From Thoreauomyces humboldtii (lineage: Eukaryota > Chytridiomycota > Chytridiomycetes > Spizellomycetales > Powellomycetaceae), in the NCBI GenBank assembly GCA_027596035.1, contig JADGJA010000105.1, positions 1 through 41,570 of the forward strand: DNA of 41,570 bases, read 5' to 3'. Positions within the stretch are counted from its first letter, which is position 1; each line of letters starts with the position of its first letter. The position numbers and the translations under genes are program-made. The notes beneath the pieces were generated by a model. It had not been told where the DNA came from. It saw only the letters and a program-made list of their open reading frames with translations, and did no database searches. Positions 31,381 through 41,570 of this stretch are shown here, piece after piece.

Positions 31381-32412
31381 ATGATCATCGATTCTCTTTT
31401 TGGATGTCCGATTGAAGCGGACGAAGCAGAGTTCCAAATCGCCCTTCCCGTCTCCCGAGCGGCGTCGGATGTACTCAAGCAACGAATGGTGCAGGCATTC
31501 GAACAAATGTCACCCCCATCAAACTGGCCACCCGAGATCGTCTACATCGTAGAAAACCTCTTCTCGCCAACGGTACCGTACGAACTGCACTACGCCTGCG
31601 TCCACAACGACCCGGACAGCGACCACTCGGAAGCAGAAGACGACTCCTCCCACCATCAACCTCCCATCAGACATGTGACCCGCAGAACAGACGACCTCCC
31701 ACCCTACGAGATCCGCATCATCACGACTCCCGGTCATCCAGCCATCGGAGAACTAGGTCTCTTCGCCACGAGACGGATCGAACCATTTCGACATATCTGC
31801 GACTGTAAAGTTCAAATCTCCGGAACACACAAAACACGCGATACGCCAATCCCTTACGGCTTTGTTTGACTTTTCTTCTCACATCCATCATCATCACCTC
31901 GAAATGATAAAATAAAAAAAAAGACATCGGTCTCGTACGGCCGACATCGGAGATCCCGCCGTCACTGCCCTACACGCTGGGGTTCCACGGTCCACTCTCG
32001 ATCGACGCGTCCGAGACCGGGAACGAGGCCCGTTGCATCAACGACTGGAACGGGATCGTCGAGAGACCCAACGCCCACTTTGACGTCTATCGGGACGGAG
32101 GGACCGGAAGGCTGTGCGCTGGCGTGTGGTCTCTGAACACGGGCGTCGACATGGGACAGGAGATCGTGGTAAATCTGTTCCCAACTCGCTTTGCTGCTTG
32201 GTTCCCACTCTTTCGATGGACTCTAACTTATTCAATCGTCTTCTCGATGATGACAGGTGCCTTATGGAGGAGAGTTCTGGGGGGGCGGGCAGAGGTGGTT
32301 GGACGAGTGGGACGAGGGAGAAGAAGAGGTTCTGGCGGAACGAGGTCGTCGGGACGAGGACGCGGAAAGGCGAGAAAGGGAGAAAGGGAGACCAGATGGG
32401 ACACATGACTGA
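31381..32412 (+). CDS. Small fungal SET-domain protein
   Basis: SET proteins are lysine methyltransferases using S-adenosylmethionine. Three exons fit: 31381-31804, 31924-32168 and 32257-32412, giving 274 aa. The N-terminal 110 residues have no recognised domain. The SET fold starts at PGHPAIGELGLFATRRIEPF and continues across intron 1 as ICDYIGLV. It then shows NEARCINDWNG, PNAHFDVYRDG, WSLNTGVDMGQEIV and, after intron 2, VPYGGEFW. The last 45 residues are highly charged. The spacing matches compact fungal SET proteins rather than Set1/Set2. The usual N-H-S/x-C motif is replaced by INDW, so activity and target are open. Intron 1 ends in an A-run instead of a pyrimidine tract and includes AATAAA. 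Confidence 0.75.
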
Positions 32413-32572
32413 GTGAGAGACTTATCGGCGCGTGTAGTAATAAGTACAAGTGATTATCGACAAAAAAAGTAAGGAAGGGAGGGATTTTGGCAAGCAGGCT
32501 ACGAGGACGGACAAGGAACCTTTCCCATCCGTCTCCGTCATGGGAGATGTGAGTTGAAAGAAAGAGAAGTGC

Positions 32573-34130
32573 TCAACGTCTCGACGAAGACGCAGTTGTC
32601 GGTGCGTTGACAGCCTCGTACGTGATCCGTTTCTCGGCAAGGTTGATTCCTTCCCCATGCTGTCCGTTGGCGTCCTCTTGCCCGGCACCCTTCAGTTCCG
32701 CTTCCAGACCGGCCTGAGCGCAGCAGAGGATGCAAGGGAGACAGCAACACATGCAGCAGAACAGCAAGCTCGAGACGATGAAGACAGGGATCAGGATGAC
32801 GGCAGCGGAAGGATGATCCTGGGCAGCGCTCTGGAGTCTTCGTACGAGGAGACCCACGCCGAGGTACAGGAACAGGGCGACGAGCGCCATCCCCACCATC
32901 CGAAGGATGACGAGGGGACCTATGTCCACCTGCACGCCTGGGTTGGCGTGACGGGCGGCTCGGAGGAGCATCTGTCGATCGAGGAGGATCCCGACAATCT
33001 CGAAGAACGACCAGAGCCACGTAGGGAGGAAGACGACGGGCCATGAGGCGTCGATGGAGCCGTTGAATTTGGCGATCAGAAGACCCATCTGCACGAGTCG
33101 GAGGACGGTCGTCTTGTACGCTCCGTAGATGAAGACGAGCTTCTCGGCACGGTTGAAGGGACGCATGGGTGCTTCCTGGTTCTCCGGGTCAAGTGGTTGG
33201 GCAAAGCTTGGCGTGCCCAGACGAAAGTTCTTGCGGACCGAGCCGCACTTTGACACGAAAGAGACAAGTTCCAAGATGAACCATGGAATGAAGACCAGAG
33301 CCCAGCTCCACGTAACGGTATCGTCCAGCCTAAGAACCACAAAGACCTGGAAGACCAGGAAAAGTATCCACCTTGCGAGGGCGTCGGCCGTCATCTTGGA
33401 CCGTGCACGGGCTTCCCTTCGTTTCCGTTGCTCGGGCGTCTCTCCCTCGTTCTCGTAGTGTCGCTCCTCGTCCGCCTCGTCGGCGGCCTTGGCCTGTCCC
33501 CGGATGAACGAAAGGCCGGCGAGAAGGCAGATGTCGAAAATGAAGAGAGGGATGGCGACCACTCCCCATGACCATGACACCTTCCCATCCGCACGGACGG
33601 CCACGAAAGCGGGAAAGATGATCAAGAGGGCGGCGATGAGAGATCCCACGATGAAGAAGGTGTTGAGGGCGAGGAGGAAGTCGGGGTCGATGAAAGGGAG
33701 CATGCCGCCTAGGGAGTCCATCATGGCTACACCTCGCTCTCCCTAGAAGACCAATCAAAAAATTCAGACCATCATGTTTGCCAAGTGATCTGGACCACGA
33801 GATGCTTTCTTACGTATTTGTCGTACACCTGTCTCTTCTTTGGATCGCTCAGGATGTCGTACGACTTTTGAACCAGCTGGAAAAGTTCTATCGTGGCTGG
33901 ATCCTGACCAGCTTTATCGGGATGACAGCGGAGTGCTTTCCGTCGGTAGGCCTGAGAGATAAAGTCCATGAGCACTCCGAAGGGCCTGAAGACGTATGGC
34001 ATAGAGACGGTGCAACACGCACCTTGCGGATGGCTTCGGCGTCAGCATTTCGATCGACTTCGAGCACGCCGTAGAAATCGCGATTGGGCATGGACGCGAG
34101 GTCGGGGAAACCCCCTTGTGGTCCGCTCAT
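32573..34130 (-). CDS. J-domain protein fused to TMEM185-like membrane region
   Basis: Three exons join in phase: 34130-34023, 33951-33814 and 33742-32573, giving about 471 aa. The first 90 residues form a J domain: DFYGVLEVDRNADAEAIRKA, then YRRKALRCHPDKAG with the HPD that stimulates Hsp70, and QVYDKYGERGV. Immediately after come about eight hydrophobic segments, for example FFIVGSLIAALLIIFPAFVA, WGVVAIPLFIFDICLLAGL, WILFLVFQVFVVL and WALVFIPWFILELV. These follow the Tmemb_185A (TMEM185) pattern. The last segment ends in a Cys cluster (CCMCCCLPCILCC) that could be palmitoylated. The C-tail is hydrophilic. This predicts a membrane-anchored, probably ER or Golgi, Hsp70 co-chaperone. Reading only the long third exon would miss the J domain. 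Intron 33743-33813 is the decisive junction. Confidence 0.82.
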
Positions 34131-35193
34131 ATGGCAGTCTGGAGGAAGGATCTGCAAATGCCACCCGAGGCGGACGTGTGAGGGACGGGACGAGAGGGGC
34201 AGAGTCAAGCCTGACAGGACAACGTACGTAGTAGCCCTTACTCGATGGCGAAAGGGTTGCGGGATGGAGGGCGTGGTCCTGGCAGTGCTCAGGTCGCTGT
34301 ATGTGCTGTTCAAGGATCCAAAAGCTGCGGCCAGTGCGAGTTGGAAATGCGCGAAAGGAAAGACCAGAGACGATGGAAACGGCAGCGAGGGGAAAAGGAA
34401 GCCGAGGAGAGCTGACCAGCCAGCCAGCCTCAGCTTTTTCTCTGTCGATGATCCGCAACGAAACGAGAGGCGCACAAGGGAACCAACCTGTACATGCATG
34501 GTTCTCGCGTCGGTCGGCTTGGCCATTTGCCAAGGGACCTCTTCGTTGCGAGTACAGACAAGGACATGTCGCCAACGAGCACTATATACACGTGTGCATG
34601 AAAGTCCCTATTCTTCTGATAGGCCTGGTTTTGGCTCAAAGTGCTGTCCGTGATGGTTACGTTTCCTGATGCCTTTCGTATGCCAGGCTCCAGGATCTTC
34701 TCAAAGGTTGCGCAGCCTGTCCCCATTGCATTGCGTTCCCATTACCTTGCCCCCCCAACGCGTCCAACGCCGCAACAGCCCCCATGCAGTCGTCGTCTCC
34801 TTACCAGTAGCTGGACCTCCAGCCAGACGAACGCGTTTCCAGTGGCGAACACCCCATGACTCGCTCGCTCCCATTCCTCAAAGTCCCCTTCGTGAAGATC
34901 ATCTCGTCGTTCACGTTCCCCAACCCTCATAAGCATTCCTCAACCTTTCATCTTATGTTTCCATTGCTTCCCATCACCCCCCCCCCAGCGCAAACGGGCA
35001 AACGCGCAAACGGGATCGAGATCTGTAGGTTTATCGTGCTTGACTGATTAGTTTACGTCTACCTGCCGGTTTACTGAAGTCGTGTTCTGAAAAGCGCGGG
35101 GGACTCTTATTCAACAAGGCTATAACGCAACAACGACACTCTACCCGCATCTTTCCTCCCTGAAACAGCTCCGACATACGCAGACCCTTTCTT
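34131..35193. other. Intergenic interval with J-protein promoter
   Basis: About 1.06 kb lies between the J-protein start and the stop of the upstream minus-strand gene. Short frames on both strands show no domain. A C-run (CCCCCCCC) at 34979-34986 is followed by a small GCAAACG repeat (three copies, about 34988-35014). Nothing else is recognised. Confidence 0.4.
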
Positions 35194-38100
35194 TCATCTC
35201 CACAACATGCTATCAAGCTCTTCGGCAAACTTCATCCTACTTTCCTTTAGGCTACGCTCTACCTTGGCTCTTTCGAGCACGTTACCTTCTTGCGGTACCT
35301 TCTTCTGCTTGGCGGGTTCGGATACTCCCGATGCGAACGTTCCGGTGAACTTCCGATGCCCGTTTTGCACCGGGTTTCCTGACATTTTGCTCGAGGAAAG
35401 GATCATGATGCAGTCGTCCGCGAGGCTATCGACCTCGGATTCTGGAGGTCTGGGAGCTACCGGAAGCATCGGGAGCGGGACAGGAACCTGGGCCCTTGAA
35501 CTAGGACCGACATTCAAAAGGAGCTCGGGGGTCTGGGCCAAGGTGACTGCCGAAGAGTCTGCGTTTACAACGGTCACCGTTTGTGAGGCTGCAACGTTGG
35601 TTTCGGCAATTTCTGGAGGCGATACTCGACGAACGACGATTCTGTGATCAGAGTCCGCCAGGATTCGGACCTTCCCGGGAGACGAACCGGCCTGGCTGTC
35701 GCTCATCTCAGCGGCAGAGCGTTTTCTTGGGACAGAAGGCAGAGTGTGCTTCCTCACAACAACCTTGGGTCGCTGGTCCACTCCGTGATCCTGAGAAAGC
35801 GCAAACAGCCTGGATGTGCTCGGAGGAGACGAAGCCGGTGGACTGACGTGGGCTTTCTCTGACGGGTTCTCGATCCTGCCGGACTTCGTCGAACCATTGG
35901 CATCGTCACCTTGTCGGCCGGTACCGATGCAGACTTCCTCGACCGCTCTGGCCATTCCGCGTACTTCCTCGCTGGATCTGTCGGTAACCAAGTGGAACAA
36001 GGTCTCCAGCTCTCTTGCCACTTCGGAACGGATCTTGGGTTCGGCCGCCTGCGATGACTTGGGCAAGTTCTGCACCCTGTGCATGACACCCCTGAGGAAA
36101 GCTTGCAGCTCAATGCTTGACTGCTGATCGATCTTCTCGAGGAGGCGCGATCCCCACGTTTGGACATTCGTGGGAGTCTCGACATGGGCACCGCGCGACG
36201 TGTTCGAGGAATCCGGGGTAGGCGCCACAATGTGCGGGTTTTTGTCGCGAGCGGAAGCAAGGCTTGGCGTATCGGAGTCGTAGTCGACCTCGTCCTCCGC
36301 ATCGGAGGGAATGTTGACGGGGGTCCCAGGCTTACTGATCGTAGGTTCACTCGTCACGTCAGCGGTAACCTCGGATGCTGGAGGGGGGACCTGCGGCGCT
36401 TTGGGGACGGCCGGGATGCCCCCCAACCCCAAAGCTACCAAGTCCTTTCCGGCGTCGGAATCGTCGTATCCAGACACGGTTGCGTCCTGGCTGAACCTCC
36501 GGGGACCAGATGCTGCTTTGTCCTGGACTTGCAGCCTTTCGATCTGAGTTAACGATGGTCGACGATCCTGACCTGGCGACGCCTGATTTATGGGCTGCAG
36601 TGGAGTTACCGACGGTCTGTTGAATGGAACTCGTCGATCAATCGGTATACGTTCAGTTTGAGCAATCCGGTTCCGCGGCGGCTGACTCTCAAGCGAGGCG
36701 CGGCAGCGAACAGTTGGTGGTTGGTGAGGCGTTAGAGGAGGCACTTGAGGTGGCTTTGGAGGCGGCATCGTGGGAGTACTATTCGATTGCGTGAGCGGCT
36801 TGCCAGCCGCTTTGGCAAAGCTCGGAATCATTGATATCCGGGCTTCGCTTGCGGTGCCTTCGGCGGTACGGAGAGCTTGGGGCTTTGTCGCGTTGGATGC
36901 TTTGAAGCTAAAGTTAGGAGAGGGTGGGAGAAGCGCTATTTCATGATATGCTTCGGGCTGCCGGAGTGCTGGGACCGACTCTTCTGCTGGGTGGTCACTG
37001 CGAGGTCCACGGCTGTGAGTAGGACAGTGGTCGATCAGTCCAATGTAATGGAAAGAATATGAAAGAAACGCTATTTACGTACTTTCCGGACCTGCTTCGC
37101 TCATTGTTAAGCTCACGAGCATAGTATCGGGCGTCGGATGTATATCTGTTGGCGACGTGCTCTGGAGAAGGAGAACGCGAGAAGCGGTCGGATCTGCGAT
37201 CGACTCTGTGCCTATCTCATAAGGCAGTCAGCTCGGAAATTGGCCGTCGGAGGGAGAACTATAATGACACGGACCGTGATTCCGCGCTTCTCTCGAAGAC
37301 TCTTGCTCCCCCGTTTGTTTGCTGATTAAAACGAGGGCTCACATTAGCCCGCCTATCCTGCCTTGGATAATGGCTTTTTCCGTCCCGCCAGTCTGTTATG
37401 ATGGGTGGACGACTTGACGAGGTGCTGAGAGTAGTCCGAGGGACATGAATATGTGCATCTGAACAATCAAGCTTTCTCTAAGTTCATACTTCCTGCGTTC
37501 CGAATTGCGGTGATGCCTCTCGGTAGTGCCGTCTCTACACGGAAACACAAATGCTTAGCAAAGTTGTTCGACAAGGTGATAAGGACAGAGAGGCAGGGCC
37601 ATACCTTTCTCTCCATACTTTTTTCCGTCTTCTTTCGTCTTCTGATGTATCCGACCTGTTAGATGGACTCCTGGACCTGTTCGGTGATGTTGGACATTTT
37701 CGATAGCGATATCCTTGCTCGCTCTTCAATGCTCACCGATCGGAATACTGGCGGAATCGACTTCGTCTCTCGGGATAAGGTTGAGGATACGGATAACTGG
37801 GGACATCATGAGCGCAGGAACCTTTCTGCACAGATTAAATGTTACATAACTTTCTTCCTTCGGCAACTTGTTTGCATTGGGGACAAAGTTCCCGTCTGTT
37901 TCATTGCTTAATCCCCCCCTAGTCGACCAGATGACTCTCCTGTCTATGCTCTTCTGCATGTTTGTTTGATGCCCAACTCCATGATCGCCGCTCGTTCCGT
38001 CTACGACGCCGACTTCGTTACGAATTTGTCCGTCTGGCTCCTCCCGCTCACTCTCGAGCACCGGACGAGCTGCGATCTTTCCAATGTCCTGTTTGGTACC

Positions 38101-38634
38101 ATTCGACTGCGTCACGGAACTCGCCGGCTTGCTGGCGGTCTTTTTCCAATGCTCAAGATACGGTTGCCGGCGGGGTCTGGATCTCGTTTTCGATAGCGTT
38201 TTCCGCCGCGTCTGAGAACGGGCCGGTTTCGAAGTCTCGCCGTCAGAAGATTCGCTTATCGTCTCGTAACCGTCACTATCCTCCTCATCGTTTTTATGCT
38301 GGACGTTTGTCGAGGTTTGGGTCCTCGAGGAGCTGGTGCTACTGATGTCCATGCTGGAATTTGAGCATTGGTCTTGAAATCGAGTTGCGGATGCTGCTGC
38401 TATGTTGGTGGGTTCAAGACTGGCGCGAGGCTGTACGAAGCTCGTTCCCGACGAGGCAGCTTTCGGATTGGGTAAGTGTGGGTTCTGCGGAGGCCAGTTG
38501 AGGGTCGGCTCTCGTAGGTTGGGATGGGTGATGGCCGGATTGGTGGCGCTTTGCGGTTTGCTGGCGCCGGGCCACGCTGGCCAGGCATTTCCTTGCTGGG
38601 TTTGTTTGCCATCGAAGCCTTTCGGCTTTCCCAT
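35194..38634 (-). CDS. Unrecognised 1011-aa protein with RS-rich centre
   Basis: Seven exons join in phase: 38634-37868, 37796-37737, 37676-37605, 37534-37490, 37424-37275, 37205-37083 and 37012-35194. The N-terminal third is Pro/Ser/Asn rich with an acidic stretch and a basic patch (SQTRRKTLSKTRSRPRR). The small middle exons are rich in Arg/Ser and Arg/Glu: PERRSRFRQYSDR, SRSPSNRSDTSEDERRRKK, RHHRNSERR, DRRSDRFSRSPSPEH. The large last exon is Pro-rich and disordered, with one likely helical region (SSIELQAFLRGVMHRVQNL, SEVARELETLFHLV) and a charged C-terminal helix. No known domain is visible. RS content and its place beside RBM22 suggest a splicing-related or nuclear-speckle protein, but this is inference. 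The first intron has a weak donor (GTTGCC); the others are ordinary. Confidence 0.6.
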
Positions 38635-39130
38635 GGTTATGCTGGTCAGAAGATTAGTGAAGGTAGTCCGTCACTGAGGGAGTCCGGAGTTCACAGAGGG
38701 GGGTTTCATGTCAATGGCGGAATTGCGAGATCCTCGAAGCCTCGAAGGGTTGGGCAACCGCGACTCTGTCGACAGCGGCAGGCTGGCCCGTTCACTTGCC
38801 CGTCTGCACCAGACCTGCACCACCTTCCACTTGTACCTTCCACTTGCACCAGACCTGCGCCTTCCACGGGCGAGCTTCGGCCAGGATCTGCGACAATTTC
38901 GAACATTAATTCAAGCACGCCAAAGGCATAGTAATTGTACATCGTTCTATCGCCGCCTCCGGAGTTTGGAAGGTCTTATGTTACTGCTTCTTCAAGCCGG
39001 GCAAGCCAGAATAACGCAAGGGAGACCCACATTGTATGATACGAATGGATAGACAGGGCATACCAGTGCAAAAACATCACTATGGCGCTACAGCTGCATA
39101 GTAACGTCGAGCTCTATTTTGTGTCATATG
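38635..39130. other. Intergenic, RS-gene promoter with short duplication
   Basis: The 496 bp lies between two tandem minus-strand genes. TGCACCAGACCTGC occurs at 38805 and again at 38845. ACCTTCCACTTG occurs at 38822 and 38835, so a small block was duplicated. No supported ORF. Confidence 0.4.
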
Positions 39131-40640
39131 CTACGCTCTGAAATCCCTCGTGGCTGTTCCCAGCGTTGTCGGGTCCTGAGAAGGGTAAGCCTGTGCGTGA
39201 CCCTGCCCAGGTGGCGGCGGTCCTGCAGGCATGCTGAGGATATCATCCAAAGAAGGTGCTTGTTGTGGCGCTGGGTCCTGTGCTCCCGGTAGGATTTGCG
39301 TGCCGCTCTTTGGTGCCTGAGGCTTGGCTCGCCCCCACTGGACGCGGATGGCATGTCCCTTGATGTTGCAGTTGTTGTAGGACTTCCTGATGGCAAGTTC
39401 TGCCGCAGCTCGTGTCGTATAGTTCACGAAGGCGACTTTCGATTGAGCGACCAGGACGAGCGATTTGATTTCGCCGAACGTGTGAAAATGCGACCTAGAC
39501 GCTTCTTAATGAGCAAAGACCGCGTGGTAGGAAAGACGAGCGCAGGTTTACCTTAGATCTGTGTCTGTGACGCCAGCTTCGATCCCGGTCAAGAATACGG
39601 ATGTGATAGACGTGTCTTCTGGTGTGGCTAACATGCTCGATTTGTCCGTTCGGTTGACTAAAAGACCAGGGTCAGTTCGTTTCATCATCAGTCTACCGCG
39701 ATGAGACTACTCACGCATGCGCTGAGCGACTGGATCGTTCTTGCCGTAGTACCGATCCTTGATGTTCTGATGGGACAGACCATTGTCCACGGGAAGCTCA
39801 TGGCGGTACGGGCACTCATCGCCACGCGTGCACTCTCCTTTGGCAAAAAATGAGCAGAGATGCTGCCGGTTACGATTATAGTAAGGCGCGGGTCGTGCCA
39901 TGCGTTTCAGTTGCTCGCGCGCAACGGCATCAGATTTGGCGTAGTTGATAAGACTGTCATTTCCAAGCTACGACACACAAAAAAGAAAGCGGTCAGATGC
40001 GCTTAATGTCACCATGGCCTGGAATCATGCTAGCCTACCGATCCTTCCACGCTCGCTATGAAGAACTCGCGGTTGATGTCTGACCGTGGCACGTCGTCGC
40101 GGGACTGCAGAACCGTGTCACGAACTTGCGTTGGAAGTCCTATTTTCAGGACACACATCATCAGTCCACGTGCTTCCTTGCTCGGTTGGCTCAGGGCAGG
40201 CCCACGTACCGAATTCCAGGTCGAGCACGCAGGTCTGGCATACGTTCTTGACCTTTGCGCAGGTCTGGCAGCACTCTGTCTTTTTGTTCCGCATTCCTGC
40301 TCCAGGACACCACTGGAAGATCGTGAAGGGCCGCCCGCAGATCTTGCACTCCTTCCCGTGGCGCTGCTTCGTCATTCGGACGTAAGGATTCGGACCGAGG
40401 CATGTCTCGCACTGCACCAAGTCGAGTGAGCCTTTGCCTCTGAGAGAGCCCACCATATGGAACAGAACTCATTCAACACCACTCTTCAGCATAGGTCATG
40501 GATACTTACTACGATAGGAAACTCTGAATCCTCCCAGCTGCAGAAAACAAACGCAGTCAATAGAGGGAATTGCCACGGGATCTCCCTGGTCCTATGGATA
40601 TGGCCATTCATAAAACTGCAACATACCCTTGTCGTGACAT
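39131..40640 (-). CDS. SLT11: Spliceosome factor RBM22 (Slt11/Ecm2)
   Basis: RBM22/Slt11 binds the U6 internal stem-loop and the intron in the activated spliceosome. Seven exons fit: 40640-40627, 40537-40510, 40411-40210, 40139-40039, 39967-39715, 39657-39552 and 39494-39131, giving 355 aa. The start ([20 protein letters not shown]) depends on a 14-nt first exon and a 28-nt second exon. The N-terminal zinc-binding region has CETC, CKIC and the run [20 protein letters not shown] finger follows, [19 protein letters not shown], with C-x7-C-x5-C-x3-H. The RRM runs from [18 protein letters not shown] through HFHTFGEI and [10 protein letters not shown] to RVQWGRAK. A Pro/Gln-rich tail ends it. Domain order and spacing equal the human protein; identity is firm. 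Confidence 0.94.
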
Positions 40641-41353
40641 GGTGATGTGGTATACGTTATGTTCTGCGGGAAGAGTATGCCTGGGCGAATGGTTGGCTGA
40701 ACGTTTGTGCAAGGATGGCAGGTGTGTGGAGGTTGGGGATGAGAAAGGTCACCCCAAGAAAGAGAGAGAGGCAGTTTGGAAGGGGAAGGGGAGCAGCAGC
40801 AGCAGCAGCAGGAGGCCTCTCGATTAGTAATCAGATCTCCAAGTCAACAAAACATTTGCGCCAGGTCGAGCTTCTGGTTCCCGGTCCCGTTGGCCGCTTA
40901 AATCGTCTACACAGATGATGTATATTCTGCATACAGACATGATGGTTCCCTTGACTCAGCAATGGCAAGCGGATCCGAATTGGTGAACGCTTTTGCGTTG
41001 CGCTTTGAGAGAGCGATACCTCGATCGTTCGATAGCTCGCTGTTTGCCAGCCTGTTGCGAACAGACATACTGTATTATATGCCCAAAGGCAACGAGGACT
41101 GGGTCACAAGAGTCATTACGCTCACAGCGACTGTTCAAGCGTGCATTTGAACCCCTTGGACGAGGTTCGAGAGAACCTACCGGTACACTTCCATTTCGAG
41201 TCCGGAAATGTCCGATACCTGCACCCACGTGTCACGACGGGATCGCCCGATGTCCCCGCCGTCTTCTGTTCCCGCCGCTCCATCACTTCGCATCCAACAC
41301 AACGGGTCAAACGCAGACTTCAAAACCTTTTCTCTCCGTTCAGCAACAACGCC
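40641..41353. promoter_or_regulatory. Divergent RBM22/membrane-protein promoter region
   Basis: The 713 bp separates two head-to-head start codons. It carries a GA-rich run near 40758-40770 and an AGC microsatellite at 40792-40811. Small ORFs on both strands have no domain. An upstream exon of the plus-strand gene could be hidden here. Confidence 0.4.
40792..40811 (+). repeat. AGC trinucleotide microsatellite
   Basis: Six AGC units plus a partial one, outside any supported coding exon. Such runs are usually length-variable between strains. Confidence 0.8.
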
Positions 41354-41570
41354 ATGGAAAGACGGTCACGGAGTTCTGCGTCCCAGGCATCAGCGGCGGC
41401 AGCCGAACTGAGACCCATCGAGGATATACCCGGTCAAGACCGGTCAAAGCTTATGCGCTATCTCGAGTCGGCCGCCTGGATCACCATCGCCCTCCTCGTC
41501 GGATACTTTGCGAACCTTGCAGCTGCATTGCAAAACTACGGATACGGGTGAGGGGTCCTTGGTTTCGTTT
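41354..41570 (+). CDS. Small membrane protein, 5' part only (TMEM128-like?)
   Basis: From ATG 41354 the frame gives MERRSRSSASQASAAAAELR, a polar segment (IEDIPGQDRSKLMRYLES) and a membrane helix AAWITIALLVGYFANLAAAL. A GTGAGG donor follows at 41548, so the first coding exon is 41354-41547 and the gene continues past the window. The short polar head before a helix preceded by a small amphipathic stretch recalls TMEM128-type proteins. The match is weak and the rest is missing. Confidence 0.5.

Noticed and set aside
33730..33780. Separate gene boundary between the J-domain protein and the TMEM185-like protein
   Set aside because: Only about 40 bp would remain for terminator and promoter, while a phase-perfect 71-nt intron joins the two and completes the J-domain end.
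40118..40456. RBM22 starting at a Met within 40118-40456
   Set aside because: That start would omit the conserved WEDSEFPIV segment, which is recovered by two tiny upstream exons in phase.
1..41570. CRISPR arrays, operons, ribosome binding sites, tRNA or rRNA genes
   Set aside because: The window is eukaryotic nuclear DNA with spliced genes. I saw no regularly spaced short repeats, no convincing tRNA box pair and no rRNA segment.

Overview
The window is nuclear DNA from an intron-rich fungus. The clear homologues are fungal or eukaryotic housekeeping proteins. Nearly every gene is cut by short GT-AG introns, mostly 56-119 nt, many with GTGAGT or GTACGT donors and CTGAC/CTAAC-like branch sites. 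A basidiomycete or an early-diverging (chytrid-like) fungus would both fit. UXT, RBM22/Slt11 and an EF-hand-type mitochondrial glycerol-3-phosphate dehydrogenase argue against a Saccharomyces-type yeast. Species cannot be told from the sequence. All exon structures were worked out by hand from reading frame, splice signals and family alignment from memory.

Layout. 252-6566 (-): UBR1 N-recognin ubiquitin ligase, divergent from 6884-8109 (+), translation factor eIF3g. 8110-10353: a gene-poor stretch with a degenerate tandem repeat. 10354-11162 (+): the prefoldin-like protein UXT. 11210-13316: a 2.1 kb retroelement-like insert with a PHD-finger ORF and a broken Gag-like ORF, bounded by degenerate direct repeats. 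13308-15909 (-): DRS1/DDX27-type DEAD-box helicase. 16283-18024 (-): ten-exon aryl-alcohol-dehydrogenase-like aldo/keto reductase. 19199-20326 (+): WLM metalloprotease of the Wss1/Spartan type.

21449-27490 (-): a giant coiled-coil protein (about 1859 aa) with five long repeats. 27847-30559 (-): FAD glycerol-3-phosphate dehydrogenase. 31381-32412 (+): small SET-domain protein. 32573-34130 (-): J domain joined to a TMEM185-like multi-pass membrane protein. 35194-38634 (-): an unrecognised 1011-aa protein with an arginine/serine-rich middle. 39131-40640 (-): spliceosomal RBM22/Slt11. 41354-end (+): first exon of a small membrane protein, cut by the window edge.

The genes do not form one pathway. 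They cover protein degradation, translation, chaperones, ribosome biogenesis, splicing, DNA-protein crosslink repair, redox and chromatin. The most unusual items are the J-domain/TMEM185 architecture, the PHD+Gag insert, the 84-residue (12-heptad) coiled-coil repeats, the RS-rich gene beside RBM22, and degenerate EF-hands in the dehydrogenase.
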